Shown here piece after piece: positions 35,148 to 45,012 of a stretch of DNA of 64,000 bases. The notes under the pieces were generated by a model. That model was not told the origin of the DNA. It made no database searches and saw only the letters and a list, made by a program, of their open reading frames with translations. Position numbers and translations under genes: made by a program. Source of the DNA: Agarivorans gilvus (GTDB lineage Bacteria > Pseudomonadota > Gammaproteobacteria > Enterobacterales > Celerinatantimonadaceae); assembly GCF_001420915.1 (NCBI RefSeq), contig NZ_CP013021.1:3568501-3632500 (forward strand), read 5' to 3'. Positions within the stretch are counted from its first letter, which is position 1, and each line of letters starts with the position of its first letter.

Positions 35148-35909
35148 GTGAGTCTGTTTACCTTAAAAAAACTGCTTATTTCGCTAGCCATGCCTAGCAC
35201 GGCTTTGTGCTTGCTATTGGTTCTTGCTTTATTGTTATTACTGTTTAAATGGCGACGCTTAGCCCTGTTGCTGGGCAGCAGCAGTTTATTGCTGATTTTT
35301 GGCTTAAGCCTCTATCCGGTGAGCGGCGCGATGCTACAGCATTGGGAAAAGCAGTATGCAGGCTTGCAACAGCTGCCTGAAGATACCGAGCTTATCGTGG
35401 TGCTTGGTTGCTTACATTATGTGGATCCCAAGCAGCCGATTACCAGCCAGCTGCTGCCTTGTGCCACCATTAAAGTGGCTGAAGCGGTGCGTTTATGGCG
35501 TCAACAACCGCAAGCCAAAATCCTGCTCTCGGGTGGCGATATTCAACATAGCGGAATCCAGCATGCCGACATGTTGGCGCAGTTAGCGCTAGATTTAGGG
35601 GTGCCAGAGACGCAGCTTATTCGCAGTTACCAACTAAAAAATACCGCCGATGAAGCGGCTAATATTGCCCGTCACTACGCTGATAAGAAACTGGTATTGG
35701 TGACTCAGGCCGCACATATGCCAAGAGCGATGCGTTTATTTGAAATGCAGGGCTTACAGCCGGTGGCTGCGCCCACTGATTACTTAATCAAGAATTGGCA
35801 AGCCGACTTTACTTGGCGGAATTTTATTCCTAGTTTGAGGCATATTGCCAAGGCAGATCGGGCCGTCTATGAAGGCTTGGCGATGTTTTGGTTACGCCTT
35901 GCCAGCTAG
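35148..35909 (+). CDS. DUF218/YdcF-family envelope protein (ElyC-like)
   Basis: 253 residues from a GTG. Two N-terminal membrane helices (about 8-28 and 38-58) precede a DUF218 domain: VVLGCLHY, ATIKVAEAVRLWRQQP, ILLSGGD, NTADEAANIARHY, LVLVTQAAHMPRAMRLFEMQG and a C-terminal YEGLAMFWLRL. E. coli ElyC (YcbC) has this form and supports lipid-carrier-dependent envelope synthesis at low temperature. Assignment as ElyC is by architecture. Confidence 0.82.
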   Translation: MSLFTLKKLLISLAMPSTALCLLLVLALLLLLFKWRRLALLLGSSSLLLIFGLSLYPVSGAMLQHWEKQYAGLQQLPEDTELIVVLGCLHYVDPKQPITSQLLPCATIKVAEAVRLWRQQPQAKILLSGGDIQHSGIQHADMLAQLALDLGVPETQLIRSYQLKNTADEAANIARHYADKKLVLVTQAAHMPRAMRLFEMQGLQPVAAPTDYLIKNWQADFTWRNFIPSLRHIAKADRAVYEGLAMFWLRLAS

Positions 35910-35910
35910 C

Positions 35911-36660
35911 TTATTTTTGTTTTTGTTGTAGCTCGGTGAGTTGCTGTTGAATTTCGTTAAGCTGCTTCTTCAAAGCATGCTGCTCTTTTCTTTGCTCACG
36001 AATAAAGTGCTCAAGCGGGGCATTTTTCACCGAACGGCCATGTAGCAGTATTGCCGACATCAAACCCGATACCGCACCAAAAAAGCCAACACCGGTTAAA
36101 ATCATTAAGCCCGCAATCACTCGCCCGGCATCTGAAACTGGCACGAAATCACCATAACCCACAGTTGAAATGGTGACGATGGCCCACCACAGCGCTTCCC
36201 CCGCACTATGAATTTGTCCATTAGCTTGGTCTTGTTCTACTAACAAAATACTGATGGAGCCGAGCAAGATGATCATCAGTAGAGTAAACAGGATACTGGC
36301 AATGGTGGATTCAACCTGCTGATCTTTTAAACTCCGCATGATGTTGCGTTGGCGGCGCACCGCTCGAAGTAATTTGTAGGCGTGAAAGAAGCGTAAGAAG
36401 CGCAGTCCTTCCACCATAGGAATACTGGCCACTAGGTCTATCCAGTTTTGTTTAATGTAATTAATAATTGAAGGGCTTCTAATGGCACTCACCACAAAGT
36501 GCAAAATAAAAATGCTACAGATAAGGGTATCGAGGTTGACCAACAGGGCGCGTAATTGTGAATCAGCCGGGTAAAAAAACAGGCTGCTGACAATGGCTAT
36601 GGCAATCACAGATAACAACAGCGTGGCAATGTCGAAGGCGGTGATGTTGTTTGATTTCAT
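35911..36660 (-). CDS. Voltage-gated-type potassium channel
   Basis: 249 residues. Membrane helices cover about 8-220. The selectivity filter is STVGYGDFVP between the last two helices, and a voltage-sensor-like segment carries Arg/Lys (RFLRFFHAYKLLRAVRRQR). A cytoplasmic coiled coil at the end (KKQLNEIQQQLTELQQK) may drive tetramer formation. Ion transport family, probably a six-helix potassium channel of bacterial Kch type without an RCK domain. Confidence 0.85.
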   Translation of the reverse strand: MKSNNITAFDIATLLLSVIAIAIVSSLFFYPADSQLRALLVNLDTLICSIFILHFVVSAIRSPSIINYIKQNWIDLVASIPMVEGLRFLRFFHAYKLLRAVRRQRNIMRSLKDQQVESTIASILFTLLMIILLGSISILLVEQDQANGQIHSAGEALWWAIVTISTVGYGDFVPVSDAGRVIAGLMILTGVGFFGAVSGLMSAILLHGRSVKNAPLEHFIREQRKEQHALKKQLNEIQQQLTELQQKQK

Positions 36661-36874
36661 GAAAGAATCCCAAATTCATCTAGAGCCTTAACTATACCTA
36701 AGTTTTATTTTTTCAGCAGTGATTTAAGCATAGGCTGGCTAGGTTTTAGCTGGCGGCTTGTCAGCGTTTAGCTGCAATGCTTTGACCGCTGCAACACTGT
36801 TGGCTTTCTGGCTTGTACTAGGGTGTTTTTCGTGATGATATTAAAACAAATTTTGTATGTGAGTTATCTCAAAT

Positions 36875-39739
36875 ATGGCCATTACCCAGCCTCTACCTAG
36901 TGAACTTTTAAGCGTTGCCAATCATGCATGGGAACGACTCGTCGAGTTAAATCCTCAGCTGCTAGAGCAGCTTAGCCCAAGCCAGCAGCAACAAACTCAG
37001 CAGGCCTTTGCTCTGAGTGATTTTATCGCCAATAGCTGCATTAGCCAGCCGCAGCTGTTGTTAGAACTATGGCAACAGGATTTGCTGAATAGCGCACTGG
37101 ATGAAACGGCGATGCGTGCCCAGTTGAGTGAGCAGCTAGCGCCGCAGCTTAGTGACGATGGCGCAAAGAAGGTGCTGCGTCAGTTCCGTCGTCAGCAAAT
37201 GGTACTGATTGCTTGGCGAGACTTACTATTACAGCAGCCCGTTACTGACAGTTTTGCCCAGGTGTCGGCGGTGGCAGATAGCTGTGTAGATAGTGCCAAT
37301 CAATGGTTATATCAACGTTGTTGCGCTGAGTCTGGAACACCTATGGACGCTGAAGGTAATGCTCAGCCCTTGGTGGTGATTGGCATGGGTAAGTTAGGTG
37401 GGCGTGAGCTTAACTTTTCCTCAGATATTGATTTGATTTTTTGCTATCCAGAAAACGGCGAAACCCAAGGCGGCCGCCGTAGTATTGCTAATCAGCAGTT
37501 TTTCATTCGTATGGGGCAGCGGCTGATTCAATTGATAGACCAACCCACCATCGATGGTTTTGTCTTTCGAGTAGACATGCGCCTGCGCCCCTTTGGCGAA
37601 TCTGGGCCTCTGGCGATAAGTTATGCCGCCTTTGAAGATTACTATCAACACCATGGGCGAGACTGGGAGCGTTATGCCATGGTTAAGGCGCGAGTGATTA
37701 ATCAGGATTTGCGTTTCGACCAAGATATTCAAGCCATGCTTAAGCCTTATGTGTATCGTCGTTATATCGACTTTAGTGCGATTCAAGCGCTGCGCTCGAT
37801 GAAGGCGATGATCAATTCTGAAATCCGCCGTAAGGGGTTGCGCGATAACATCAAATTGGGCTCTGGCGGGATCCGCGAAATCGAGTTTATTGTGCAAACC
37901 TTTCAGTTGATCCGCGGTGGACGAGAGCCGGTATTGCAAACCCGTTCCTTGCTGAATGCACTGAAGCAGTTGAGCGAATATGGCGAATTAAGCCTCGAGC
38001 AAACCGCGATGTTGCGCCAGCATTATTTATACCTGCGTCAGGTAGAGAACATACTACAGCAGATTGATGATCAGCAAACTCAAACTTTGCCTGATAAAAG
38101 CATCGATCAGCAGCGGGTAGCTTGGGTTGTGGGGGAGGCTGATTGGGCGGCTTTCTACCAGCAGTTGCAACTGCGTTTGGCCGAAGTGAATGCTTGCTTT
38201 CAAAGTGCCATTGGCGAAGAAGAGCCAGAAGAGCATGCGGCCAGCCAAATCTATATGGATTTATGGCATTGTGGCGCCGACCGAGAGGCTTTGGCCAATT
38301 TGCTCAGCCAACATGTTTGTTGTGAGCAAGAGCAGCAGACCCGAGTGGATAGTTTGTACCACTTCATGCATGCCGTTGAGCACCGCCATATTGGTCAGCG
38401 CGGGCGACAAACCCTTGAGCGAATGATGCCCAGCTTATTGCAACAGCTGTTTGAACATCCACAAACCACTTTGGTATTGCCTCGAGTGATGGTACTGCTG
38501 GAAAGCATTTTATCGCGTACTGCCTATCTAGAGTTGTTGGCGGAAAACCCCGGTTCTTTACAACAGTTACTGCGTTTGTGTGCAGGCAGTGCCATGTTGG
38601 CCGAGAAGTTGGCCAACTTCCCCATTTTGTTAGACGAGCTACTCGATCCTAGTTTGTTGTATAACCCGGTCAGCCCCGACTCTTATGCTCAGCAACTACG
38701 CGAATTTATGTTGCGTATTCCGCCCGATGATATGGAACAACAAATGGAGGCGCTACGTCAGTTTAAGCAAATTCAGCAATTGCGCATTACTGCCGCCGAT
38801 ATCGCTGGCGCACTTCCCTTAATGAAAGTAAGCGATCACTTAACCGCAGTGGCTGAGGTCATCGTTAATGCGGTGGTTGAGCAAGCGTGGACACAAGTGG
38901 TGGAGCGGCACGGTTATCCCGAACATTTGAGCGAGCAGCAACGCGGCTTTGCTGTAGTGGGCTACGGAAAAATCGGCGGTATTGAAACCGGTTATAGCTC
39001 AGACTTAGATTTGGTATTTTTGCATAACAGCGATAGCAGCACTTATACCAATGGCGCCAAGCAAATTGACAGTAAGCAGTTCTATTTGAAGTTAGCGCAG
39101 CGCATTATGCATTTATTTAATACTCGCACCGCTTCCGGGGTATTGTATGAATTGGATATGCGCTTACGCCCATCTGGCGCTTCGGGCTTGTTAGTATCGG
39201 CCATTCAAGCCTTTGAAAACTACCAGTTGAATGAGGCTTGGACCTGGGAGCATCAAGCCTTGGTGCGAGCGCGAGTGGTGTATGGTGATGCAGATTTAGC
39301 AGAAGGTTTTGCTCGAGTGCGTCATCAAATTTTATCGCTACCACGCGAGGCCAAAGAACTCGCCGAACAAGTGCAGCAGATGCGCAGCAAGATGCAGCAG
39401 CACCTTAGCCGAGAAACCGATGAGCTGCTAGACCTTAAACAGTCTCCCGGTGGCATGGTAGATATTGAGTTTATTGCTCAATACTTGGTGTTATTACATA
39501 CCCAGCACTTCCCTGAGTTAAGTAAATGGACTGACAATGTGCGCATATTTGAAACTTGCGCCAAGCTGGGTTTGTTAGCACCCGAGCAGGCTAAAGGTTT
39601 AACTCAAAGTTATTTAGATATTCGCGACGAGTGCCATCGCTGTGGCTTGCAAGGCATCTCTCGTATGGCTAAAAAAGCCGAGTTTACTCAGGATTTAAGT
39701 GTGGTGACTAAGACTTGGCAGCAGTTATTTGCTAGATAA
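36875..39739 (+). CDS. glnE: Bifunctional glutamine synthetase adenylyltransferase
   Basis: 954 residues, normal size. Adds and removes AMP on glutamine synthetase in response to PII and glutamine. Two nucleotidyltransferase halves are visible: an N-terminal one with GMGKLGGRELNFSSDIDLIF and a C-terminal one with GYGKIGGIETGYSSDLDLVF, each carrying the Asp-x-Asp metal site, and RLRPFGESGPL / RLRPSGASGLL loops. A terminator follows. The usual hldE neighbour is here separated from it by the inverted lpxL. Confidence 0.97.
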   Translation: MAITQPLPSELLSVANHAWERLVELNPQLLEQLSPSQQQQTQQAFALSDFIANSCISQPQLLLELWQQDLLNSALDETAMRAQLSEQLAPQLSDDGAKKVLRQFRRQQMVLIAWRDLLLQQPVTDSFAQVSAVADSCVDSANQWLYQRCCAESGTPMDAEGNAQPLVVIGMGKLGGRELNFSSDIDLIFCYPENGETQGGRRSIANQQFFIRMGQRLIQLIDQPTIDGFVFRVDMRLRPFGESGPLAISYAAFEDYYQHHGRDWERYAMVKARVINQDLRFDQDIQAMLKPYVYRRYIDFSAIQALRSMKAMINSEIRRKGLRDNIKLGSGGIREIEFIVQTFQLIRGGREPVLQTRSLLNALKQLSEYGELSLEQTAMLRQHYLYLRQVENILQQIDDQQTQTLPDKSIDQQRVAWVVGEADWAAFYQQLQLRLAEVNACFQSAIGEEEPEEHAASQIYMDLWHCGADREALANLLSQHVCCEQEQQTRVDSLYHFMHAVEHRHIGQRGRQTLERMMPSLLQQLFEHPQTTLVLPRVMVLLESILSRTAYLELLAENPGSLQQLLRLCAGSAMLAEKLANFPILLDELLDPSLLYNPVSPDSYAQQLREFMLRIPPDDMEQQMEALRQFKQIQQLRITAADIAGALPLMKVSDHLTAVAEVIVNAVVEQAWTQVVERHGYPEHLSEQQRGFAVVGYGKIGGIETGYSSDLDLVFLHNSDSSTYTNGAKQIDSKQFYLKLAQRIMHLFNTRTASGVLYELDMRLRPSGASGLLVSAIQAFENYQLNEAWTWEHQALVRARVVYGDADLAEGFARVRHQILSLPREAKELAEQVQQMRSKMQQHLSRETDELLDLKQSPGGMVDIEFIAQYLVLLHTQHFPELSKWTDNVRIFETCAKLGLLAPEQAKGLTQSYLDIRDECHRCGLQGISRMAKKAEFTQDLSVVTKTWQQLFAR

Positions 39740-39741
39740 AA

Positions 39742-39773
39742 AAAGGCCCATCACTTTAGTGAAATGGGCCTTT
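39742..39773. terminator. Bidirectional terminator between glnE and lpxL
   Basis: AAAGGCCCAT pairs with ATGGGCCTTT, flanked by A and T runs between convergent genes. Confidence 0.85.
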
Positions 39774-39805
39774 ACTATGCACAGTGGGACGCAATATCGC
39801 TCGCC

Positions 39806-40732
39806 TTAATAAACGCTGGCTTCTCCTTCGGGGCGGGATTTAAAGCGGCGATGGATCCACATGTATTGCTCAGGGGCGCGTAAAATGGCTTTCTCAATGA
39901 CTTGGTTAATGCGCTGGGCATCTTGCTTGTCATCACCCTGTGGGTAGTTTTCTAATGCTGGCTCAATCACTAAGGTAAAACCTGAGCCATCTTGATTACG
40001 CAGCGCGTAAGTGGGCAATACCTGCACATTTTTTACTTTGGCTAAAGTGGCGGTACCGGTAATGGTGGCGGCTTTATCTTGAGCGAAGAAAGGCACAAAT
40101 ACCGCGGCGTGAGTGCCATAGTCATGGTCTGGCGCATACCATACTGCATTTTCATTTCTTAGCGCTTTAATCATGCCGCGAACATCGGTTCGGTCAACCA
40201 AGTATTTATTGGCTTTAACACGCCCATGATATTGAAAGTATTCATATACTGAATTTTTGTTAGGGCGGTAGATGCCTACACCTGGGTCTAAGCTGCCGTA
40301 AGCGCGGGCATGGCTTTCTAAGGTCCAGAAATGGGCACTCACCAGTAAAATTCCACCGGGTTGTTGTCTGGCCTTTTTTAAGTGTTCTAAGCCTTCTACT
40401 TTAAAATGTTTGGCAAAGCGCCATTGTGGCCAAAACCAAGCATTGGCGGTATCCACCACCGAATGTCCAAGGTGGCTAAAACATCCTTCAAGAATGTCTT
40501 GGCGTTGCGTATCACTTTTCTCTGGAAAACAAATCTCCAGATTGCGCCGCGCAATACCTACCCGCGATTTAAGAATGGTTTTAGCTAAGCGGCCAATGGC
40601 TAGCCCTAAATAATGTTGTACTGAATAGGGCAGCAAACTAATGCTAAACATAAATGCAATAAGCAGCCATGCTCCCCAGTTTTTGGGGTGAAATGAAGCT
40701 GCATTAAGTTGGGGTGCTGAATTTTTCGACAT
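39806..40732 (-). CDS. lpxL: Lipid A lauroyl-type acyltransferase (LpxL/HtrB)
   Basis: 308 residues. An N-terminal membrane anchor (about 20-40) and a LABLAT acyltransferase domain with catalytic HFWTLE (His-x4-Glu) and the VGIYRPNKN / ALRNENAVWYAPDHDYG segments. It transfers a secondary acyl chain from acyl-ACP to Kdo2-lipid IVA at the inner membrane. ATG 40732 starts MSKNSAPQ; the longer frame to 40798 adds an unlikely leader. It is divergent from hldE; both serve lipopolysaccharide. Confidence 0.93.
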   Translation of the reverse strand: MSKNSAPQLNAASFHPKNWGAWLLIAFMFSISLLPYSVQHYLGLAIGRLAKTILKSRVGIARRNLEICFPEKSDTQRQDILEGCFSHLGHSVVDTANAWFWPQWRFAKHFKVEGLEHLKKARQQPGGILLVSAHFWTLESHARAYGSLDPGVGIYRPNKNSVYEYFQYHGRVKANKYLVDRTDVRGMIKALRNENAVWYAPDHDYGTHAAVFVPFFAQDKAATITGTATLAKVKNVQVLPTYALRNQDGSGFTLVIEPALENYPQGDDKQDAQRINQVIEKAILRAPEQYMWIHRRFKSRPEGEASVY

Positions 40733-40849
40733 TTTTGTTTTATCACTGAAATAATGTGCAAAGTCTACCGTATATCCAACGATTATGCCGCAGACCATTA
40801 GTTTAACTATGATAAACTGTTACTAATTAATTTTCGATGAGAGTGAACA

Positions 40850-42283
40850 ATGAGAATAACCCTCCCTGAGTTTGCCCAAGCTAAAGTGCTGGTAGTTGGC
40901 GATGTAATGTTAGACCGCTATTGGCATGGACCCACCGGCCGAATTTCACCAGAAGCGCCGGTTCCAGTGGTTAAAGTTGAACAGATTGAGGAACGCCCCG
41001 GCGGTGCCGCTAACGTAGCCTTGAACGCGGTGGCATTAGGTGCCGGCTCAACCTTGTTAGGCATGAGCGGTGAAGATGAAGCGGGTGTGGCATTAGAGAA
41101 TAAATTGGCGGCGGTAGGTGTTGATTGCCAATTCAGTAAATATGCAGATTTCCCCACCATTACTAAGTTGCGGGTATTAAGCCGCCATCAGCAGTTAATT
41201 CGGCTCGACTTTGAGGAAAACTTCCACGAAGTGGATAGCCAAGATCTTTGCACTAATTTCGCCCAGCAAGTTAAGTCGCACCAAGTGGTGATTTTATCGG
41301 ATTACAACAAAGGTGCCTTAAACCAAGTGGGTGAGTTAATTCGTCTAGCTCGTGAGGCTGGCGTACCGGTATTGGTTGATCCGAAAGGCAGCGCCTTTGA
41401 TAAGTATCGCGGTGCCACCTTGCTCACCCCCAACTTCTCAGAATTTGAAGCGGTTGTGGGTAAGTGTAAAGACGAAGATGACATCATCGCTAAAGGCGAG
41501 GCCTTAATTGAACAGCTAGATTTACAAGCCTTATTGGTCACCCGCAGCGAGCATGGCATGACCCTCATTCGTAAAGGTCAGCCAGAATTACATTTAGCGG
41601 CCCTAGCGCAAGAAGTGTATGACGTAACCGGTGCTGGTGATACGGTAATTTCTACCTTAGCCAGCGCCTTGGCGGCAGGGGCTTCCTTAGATGATGCTTG
41701 TGCGCTTGCTAATGCGGCTGCCGGTATTGTGGTGGGTAAACTGGGTACGTCTACAGTATCAACTATTGAGTTGGCCAATGCGGTATACGGCTCTCAAGAA
41801 ACCGGTTTTGGTGTGCTTAGTGAGCAGCAACTGAAACTTGCCTTGGAAGCCGCAAAACGTCGTGGCGAGAAAGTGGTTATGACTAACGGTTGTTTCGACA
41901 TTCTACATGCTGGCCATGTTTCTTATCTAAATCATGCGCGTACTCTAGGCGATCGACTAATCGTTGCCGTGAATAGCGATGCGTCAGTGAAGCGCTTAAA
42001 AGGTGAAGGCCGCCCAGTAAACAGTGTTGATCGCCGCATGGCGGTTTTGGCTGGTTTAGGTGCCGTTGATTGGGTGGTGGACTTTAGTGAAGATACTCCA
42101 CAGCGCCTCATTGCTAACTTATTACCAGACTTACTGGTGAAAGGTGGCGACTATAAGCCCGAAGAGATAGCTGGTGGCGAAGAAGTGATCGCCAACGGCG
42201 GTGAAGTAAGAGTGCTTAACTTTGAAGACGGTTGTTCTACTTCGGAAATCATTAAGTCAATACGACAAAATCAAATTGACTAA
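40850..42283 (+). CDS. hldE: Bifunctional heptose kinase/adenylyltransferase
   Basis: 477 residues. The N-terminal PfkB sugar kinase (GDVMLDRYWHG, ERPGGAANVA, VTGAGDTVI with catalytic Asp) phosphorylates heptose-7-phosphate at C1. The C-terminal nucleotidyltransferase (TNGCFDILHAGHVSYL, GEGRPVNSVDRRMAVL) adenylates it, giving ADP-heptose for the lipopolysaccharide inner core. A terminator follows. Confidence 0.97.
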   Translation: MRITLPEFAQAKVLVVGDVMLDRYWHGPTGRISPEAPVPVVKVEQIEERPGGAANVALNAVALGAGSTLLGMSGEDEAGVALENKLAAVGVDCQFSKYADFPTITKLRVLSRHQQLIRLDFEENFHEVDSQDLCTNFAQQVKSHQVVILSDYNKGALNQVGELIRLAREAGVPVLVDPKGSAFDKYRGATLLTPNFSEFEAVVGKCKDEDDIIAKGEALIEQLDLQALLVTRSEHGMTLIRKGQPELHLAALAQEVYDVTGAGDTVISTLASALAAGASLDDACALANAAAGIVVGKLGTSTVSTIELANAVYGSQETGFGVLSEQQLKLALEAAKRRGEKVVMTNGCFDILHAGHVSYLNHARTLGDRLIVAVNSDASVKRLKGEGRPVNSVDRRMAVLAGLGAVDWVVDFSEDTPQRLIANLLPDLLVKGGDYKPEEIAGGEEVIANGGEVRVLNFEDGCSTSEIIKSIRQNQID

Positions 42284-42303
42284 GTGATTGAATAATAAGT
42301 AGC

Positions 42304-42328
42304 AAAGGCGCCATCAGGCGCCTTTTTT
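42304..42328. terminator. Terminator between hldE and tolC
   Basis: AAAGGCGCC pairs with GGCGCCTTT around ATCA, followed by Ts. It serves convergent hldE and tolC. Confidence 0.85.
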
Positions 42329-42350
42329 ATAGGGTTTGTTCGCTGTTAGC

Positions 42351-43676
42351 TTATTGAGGAGGCATTAGGCCAGAGTTAACCAGTACCACATCTTCTTCAC
42401 TCAGCGTTCCCGCCGCTTGTTTTAGCGCTAGCATATTAAGAATGTAATCATAACGAGCGTTAGCTAAATCACTTTTGGCTGAATAAAGGTTACGCGTCGC
42501 ATCTTGTACGTCAACGATGGTACGGGTGCCCACTTCAAAGCCCGCTTCAGTCGCTTCTAAAGCACTTTGTGATGAAATCACCGTTTGCTCGAAGGCTTTA
42601 ACCGAGCCAATGCTCGCACTTACGTTATTCACTACCGAGTTTACTGTGCTTTGTACGCTACGGAAGGTTTGCTCTAGTGCTTCAGAAGAGGCAATGTAGC
42701 TGAATTGAGCTTGTTTCACTCGAGAATTAATGCTGCCACCGAGGTAGATGGGCCAGTTAAACTCGAGGCCAATGTTACCCGCTGTATAGCCGCCGCCTTG
42801 GGCCGCGTCGGTAAAGTCGTTACCGTAGCTATTGTTGTCGTAACCAATACCTGCGGTTAAATCTAAAGTAGGTAGGTGACCGCTTTGGGCTAAGTCTATT
42901 TGCTCTTTGGCGATTTCTTTACCGATGCGCTGAGCATTTAGCTGCAGGTTGCGGTCGATAGCAGTATCTAACCAGTAATTGGCACCTTGGCTCAGTGGGC
43001 TAGGCTCGAAACGCTCGGTATTAAGAACGTTCAGTTCACGGTGTTCTAAACCGGTTAATTGGCGAAGTCCTTCATAACTGTTTGATAGATTGTTACGTGC
43101 TTGAATTTCTTGGGCCAAGGTTCGGTCGTATTCAGCTTGGGCTTCATGTACATCGGTGATTGCAGTTAAACCAACATTAAAACGTTGTTTGGTTTGTTCT
43201 AACTGACGGCCAACCGCTGTTTTGTTTGCTTCAACAAAACGTACATTATCGATGGCGCGTAATACATTGAAGTAGGCTTCGCTCACCCGAATGATCAGGC
43301 TTTGCACGTCGTTACCGTAAATCGCTTCAACACGAGTGGCGTTTTTTTCGCTAATGCTTAGGCTAGTCCAATTGCTCTGTGAATAAATTGATTGGCTTAA
43401 GCCCACCGAGGCATTGGTATTGGTAAGGCTATCGACACTATCATTGTTGGTGGTAGTGTATTTTGCGCCAGCCGAAAAGCCGATTTGCGGCAGCAACGAA
43501 GCGCGACTTTCTGTTATTTGCTCAAAAGCTACATCTCTTTGAGCTTTACTTTGTAAAATAACAGGATCTTTTTCCTGAGCGAGTTGATAAATTTGCAAGA
43601 GATCATCAGCTTGAGCTTGGAAAGCCAAAGGGCTAATACCACAAGCTAAGATTAACGATTTTATTTTCAGCTTCAT
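42351..43676 (-). CDS. tolC: TolC outer-membrane efflux/secretion channel
   Basis: 441 residues. ATG 43676 with AGGAAAGG upstream gives a clean signal peptide (KLKIKSLILACGISPLAFQAQA). Two internally repeated outer-membrane-efflux halves carry the helix-strand pattern (DLLQIYQLAQEKDPVI, GLSQSIYSQSNW, EAYFNVLRAIDNV; then LDTAIDRNLQLNAQRIGKEIAKEQI and LEFNWPIYLGGSINSRV). The trimeric channel is shared by RND/MFS/ABC efflux pumps and type I secretion. It is divergent from nudF, as in E. coli. Confidence 0.95.
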   Translation of the reverse strand: MKLKIKSLILACGISPLAFQAQADDLLQIYQLAQEKDPVILQSKAQRDVAFEQITESRASLLPQIGFSAGAKYTTTNNDSVDSLTNTNASVGLSQSIYSQSNWTSLSISEKNATRVEAIYGNDVQSLIIRVSEAYFNVLRAIDNVRFVEANKTAVGRQLEQTKQRFNVGLTAITDVHEAQAEYDRTLAQEIQARNNLSNSYEGLRQLTGLEHRELNVLNTERFEPSPLSQGANYWLDTAIDRNLQLNAQRIGKEIAKEQIDLAQSGHLPTLDLTAGIGYDNNSYGNDFTDAAQGGGYTAGNIGLEFNWPIYLGGSINSRVKQAQFSYIASSEALEQTFRSVQSTVNSVVNNVSASIGSVKAFEQTVISSQSALEATEAGFEVGTRTIVDVQDATRNLYSAKSDLANARYDYILNMLALKQAAGTLSEEDVVLVNSGLMPPQ

Positions 43677-43911
43677 TACGCCTTTCCTTTGGTCGCTTCT
43701 GTGTCGCGAGGTGATTCGGTATAAGTCATTAATTTTATGTAGACTGGGTATTAAATTTAACACGGCCTAATTAATGCTAGTCTATACCAGCTTGATTTCT
43801 AGAGTAAGACCTAGATTGTAAAGAACATTCATTAATTTATGTTTATTAGGTCTTTGATCAATAAGAATAGCGTAATTATACCTTCAGCCGGGGTCAGGGA
43901 GAGGCAATTAA

Positions 43912-44562
43912 ATGTCAAAAACAACCACTTACAGTCAGTTTTCACACAAAGATCTTGAAATTAAAAACGTAGAAGATCTGTACCGAGGCTTTTTTAAGCT
44001 ACAACGCTATACCTTACGTCATCGCTTATATCGAGGCGGCTGGAGCGATTGGATCCAACGCGAAATGATGGACAGAGGCCATGCCGCAGGAATTTTGTTG
44101 TTTGATCCAAAGCTTGATAGTGTGGTGTTAGTTGAGCAGTTTCGCATTGGTGCGGTGGAAACCGGAGACAGTCCTTGGCTGTTGGAAATTGTTGCTGGCA
44201 TGCTGGATAGTAATCAGTCTGCCCTGGATGTGGCGGTGCGTGAAGCCGAGGAAGAAGCTGGCCTGCAAGTGAAACGAGTGATGGCTTGTAATAGCTTCTT
44301 GCCGGGAGCCGGGGGCTTGAGCGAGCGAGTGCATTTATACCTTGGTGAAGTGGATGCCAGTGAAGCGGGTGGCGTATTCGGTTTAGATAAGGAGAATGAA
44401 GATATTTTGGTGAAAGTGATTAAGCGAGAACAAGCCTTTGAGTGGGTACAAAATGGCTTAATCGATAACGCAGCTGCGGTGATCGCGATTCAATGGTTGC
44501 AGCTTAATTTGCAGAAAGTGATGCAGCAATGGCAAAATGGCGGCGAGGGCGATGGCCAGTAG
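43912..44562 (+). CDS. nudF: ADP-ribose pyrophosphatase NudF
   Basis: 216 residues. The Nudix box GMLDSNQSALDVAVREAEEEAGL has the REAEEEAG core, and the position next to tolC is that of E. coli nudF. Hydrolyses ADP-ribose to AMP and ribose-5-phosphate. It heads the nudF-yqiB-cpdA-yqiA-parE operon. Its 3' end overlaps the next gene. Confidence 0.95.
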   Translation: MSKTTTYSQFSHKDLEIKNVEDLYRGFFKLQRYTLRHRLYRGGWSDWIQREMMDRGHAAGILLFDPKLDSVVLVEQFRIGAVETGDSPWLLEIVAGMLDSNQSALDVAVREAEEEAGLQVKRVMACNSFLPGAGGLSERVHLYLGEVDASEAGGVFGLDKENEDILVKVIKREQAFEWVQNGLIDNAAAVIAIQWLQLNLQKVMQQWQNGGEGDGQ

Positions 44563-44992
44563 CGTTGGGCCAAGCTCTTATCGAGTCAATTTAGACAAGC
44601 TGATGCAGCTTTATGCGGCGAATTATAGCTTGATGACTCGGCTGTTCCCGGCTGATTTGGAGGTCGGCGAAAAGCTCATCCTGCGGCCACACTTGGGAGA
44701 AAACTATCTCCTAGAAAGTAAAGAGCGTACTCGATACACCTCGTTGTACGAGATCAGGCAAGCGAACAGTCAAGCTTTTCACTATCTGCAACCGCAGCTA
44801 TTAGTGCGTTTATACCACGATGCACGGTTGGCGGAAGTGTGTGCTAGTCAGCAGATTTATAAGCTAAAACCACGCTATGATTACCCGAATAAAAAGATGC
44901 ATCACCAAGATGAAAAGCATCAAACAAATCAGTTCCTTAACGACTGGTTAGTATTTTGTTTAAAACAGCGGATGAAAGTTGAGTTTGCCTGA
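44537..44992 (+). CDS. yqiB: YqiB-like DUF1249 protein
   Basis: About 146-151 residues of the DUF1249 family (YRVNLDKLMQLYAANYSLMTRLFP, LVRLYHDARLAEVCA, RYDYPNKKMHHQDEK). Function unknown; a fixed neighbour of nudF and cpdA. ATG 44537 and ATG 44552 are both possible, and both overlap nudF. The second starts MASS and has GAGGG just upstream. Confidence 0.9.
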   Translation: MAARAMASSVGPSSYRVNLDKLMQLYAANYSLMTRLFPADLEVGEKLILRPHLGENYLLESKERTRYTSLYEIRQANSQAFHYLQPQLLVRLYHDARLAEVCASQQIYKLKPRYDYPNKKMHHQDEKHQTNQFLNDWLVFCLKQRMKVEFA

Positions 44993-45012
44993 GCGAACAA
45001 CTAGATAAGATT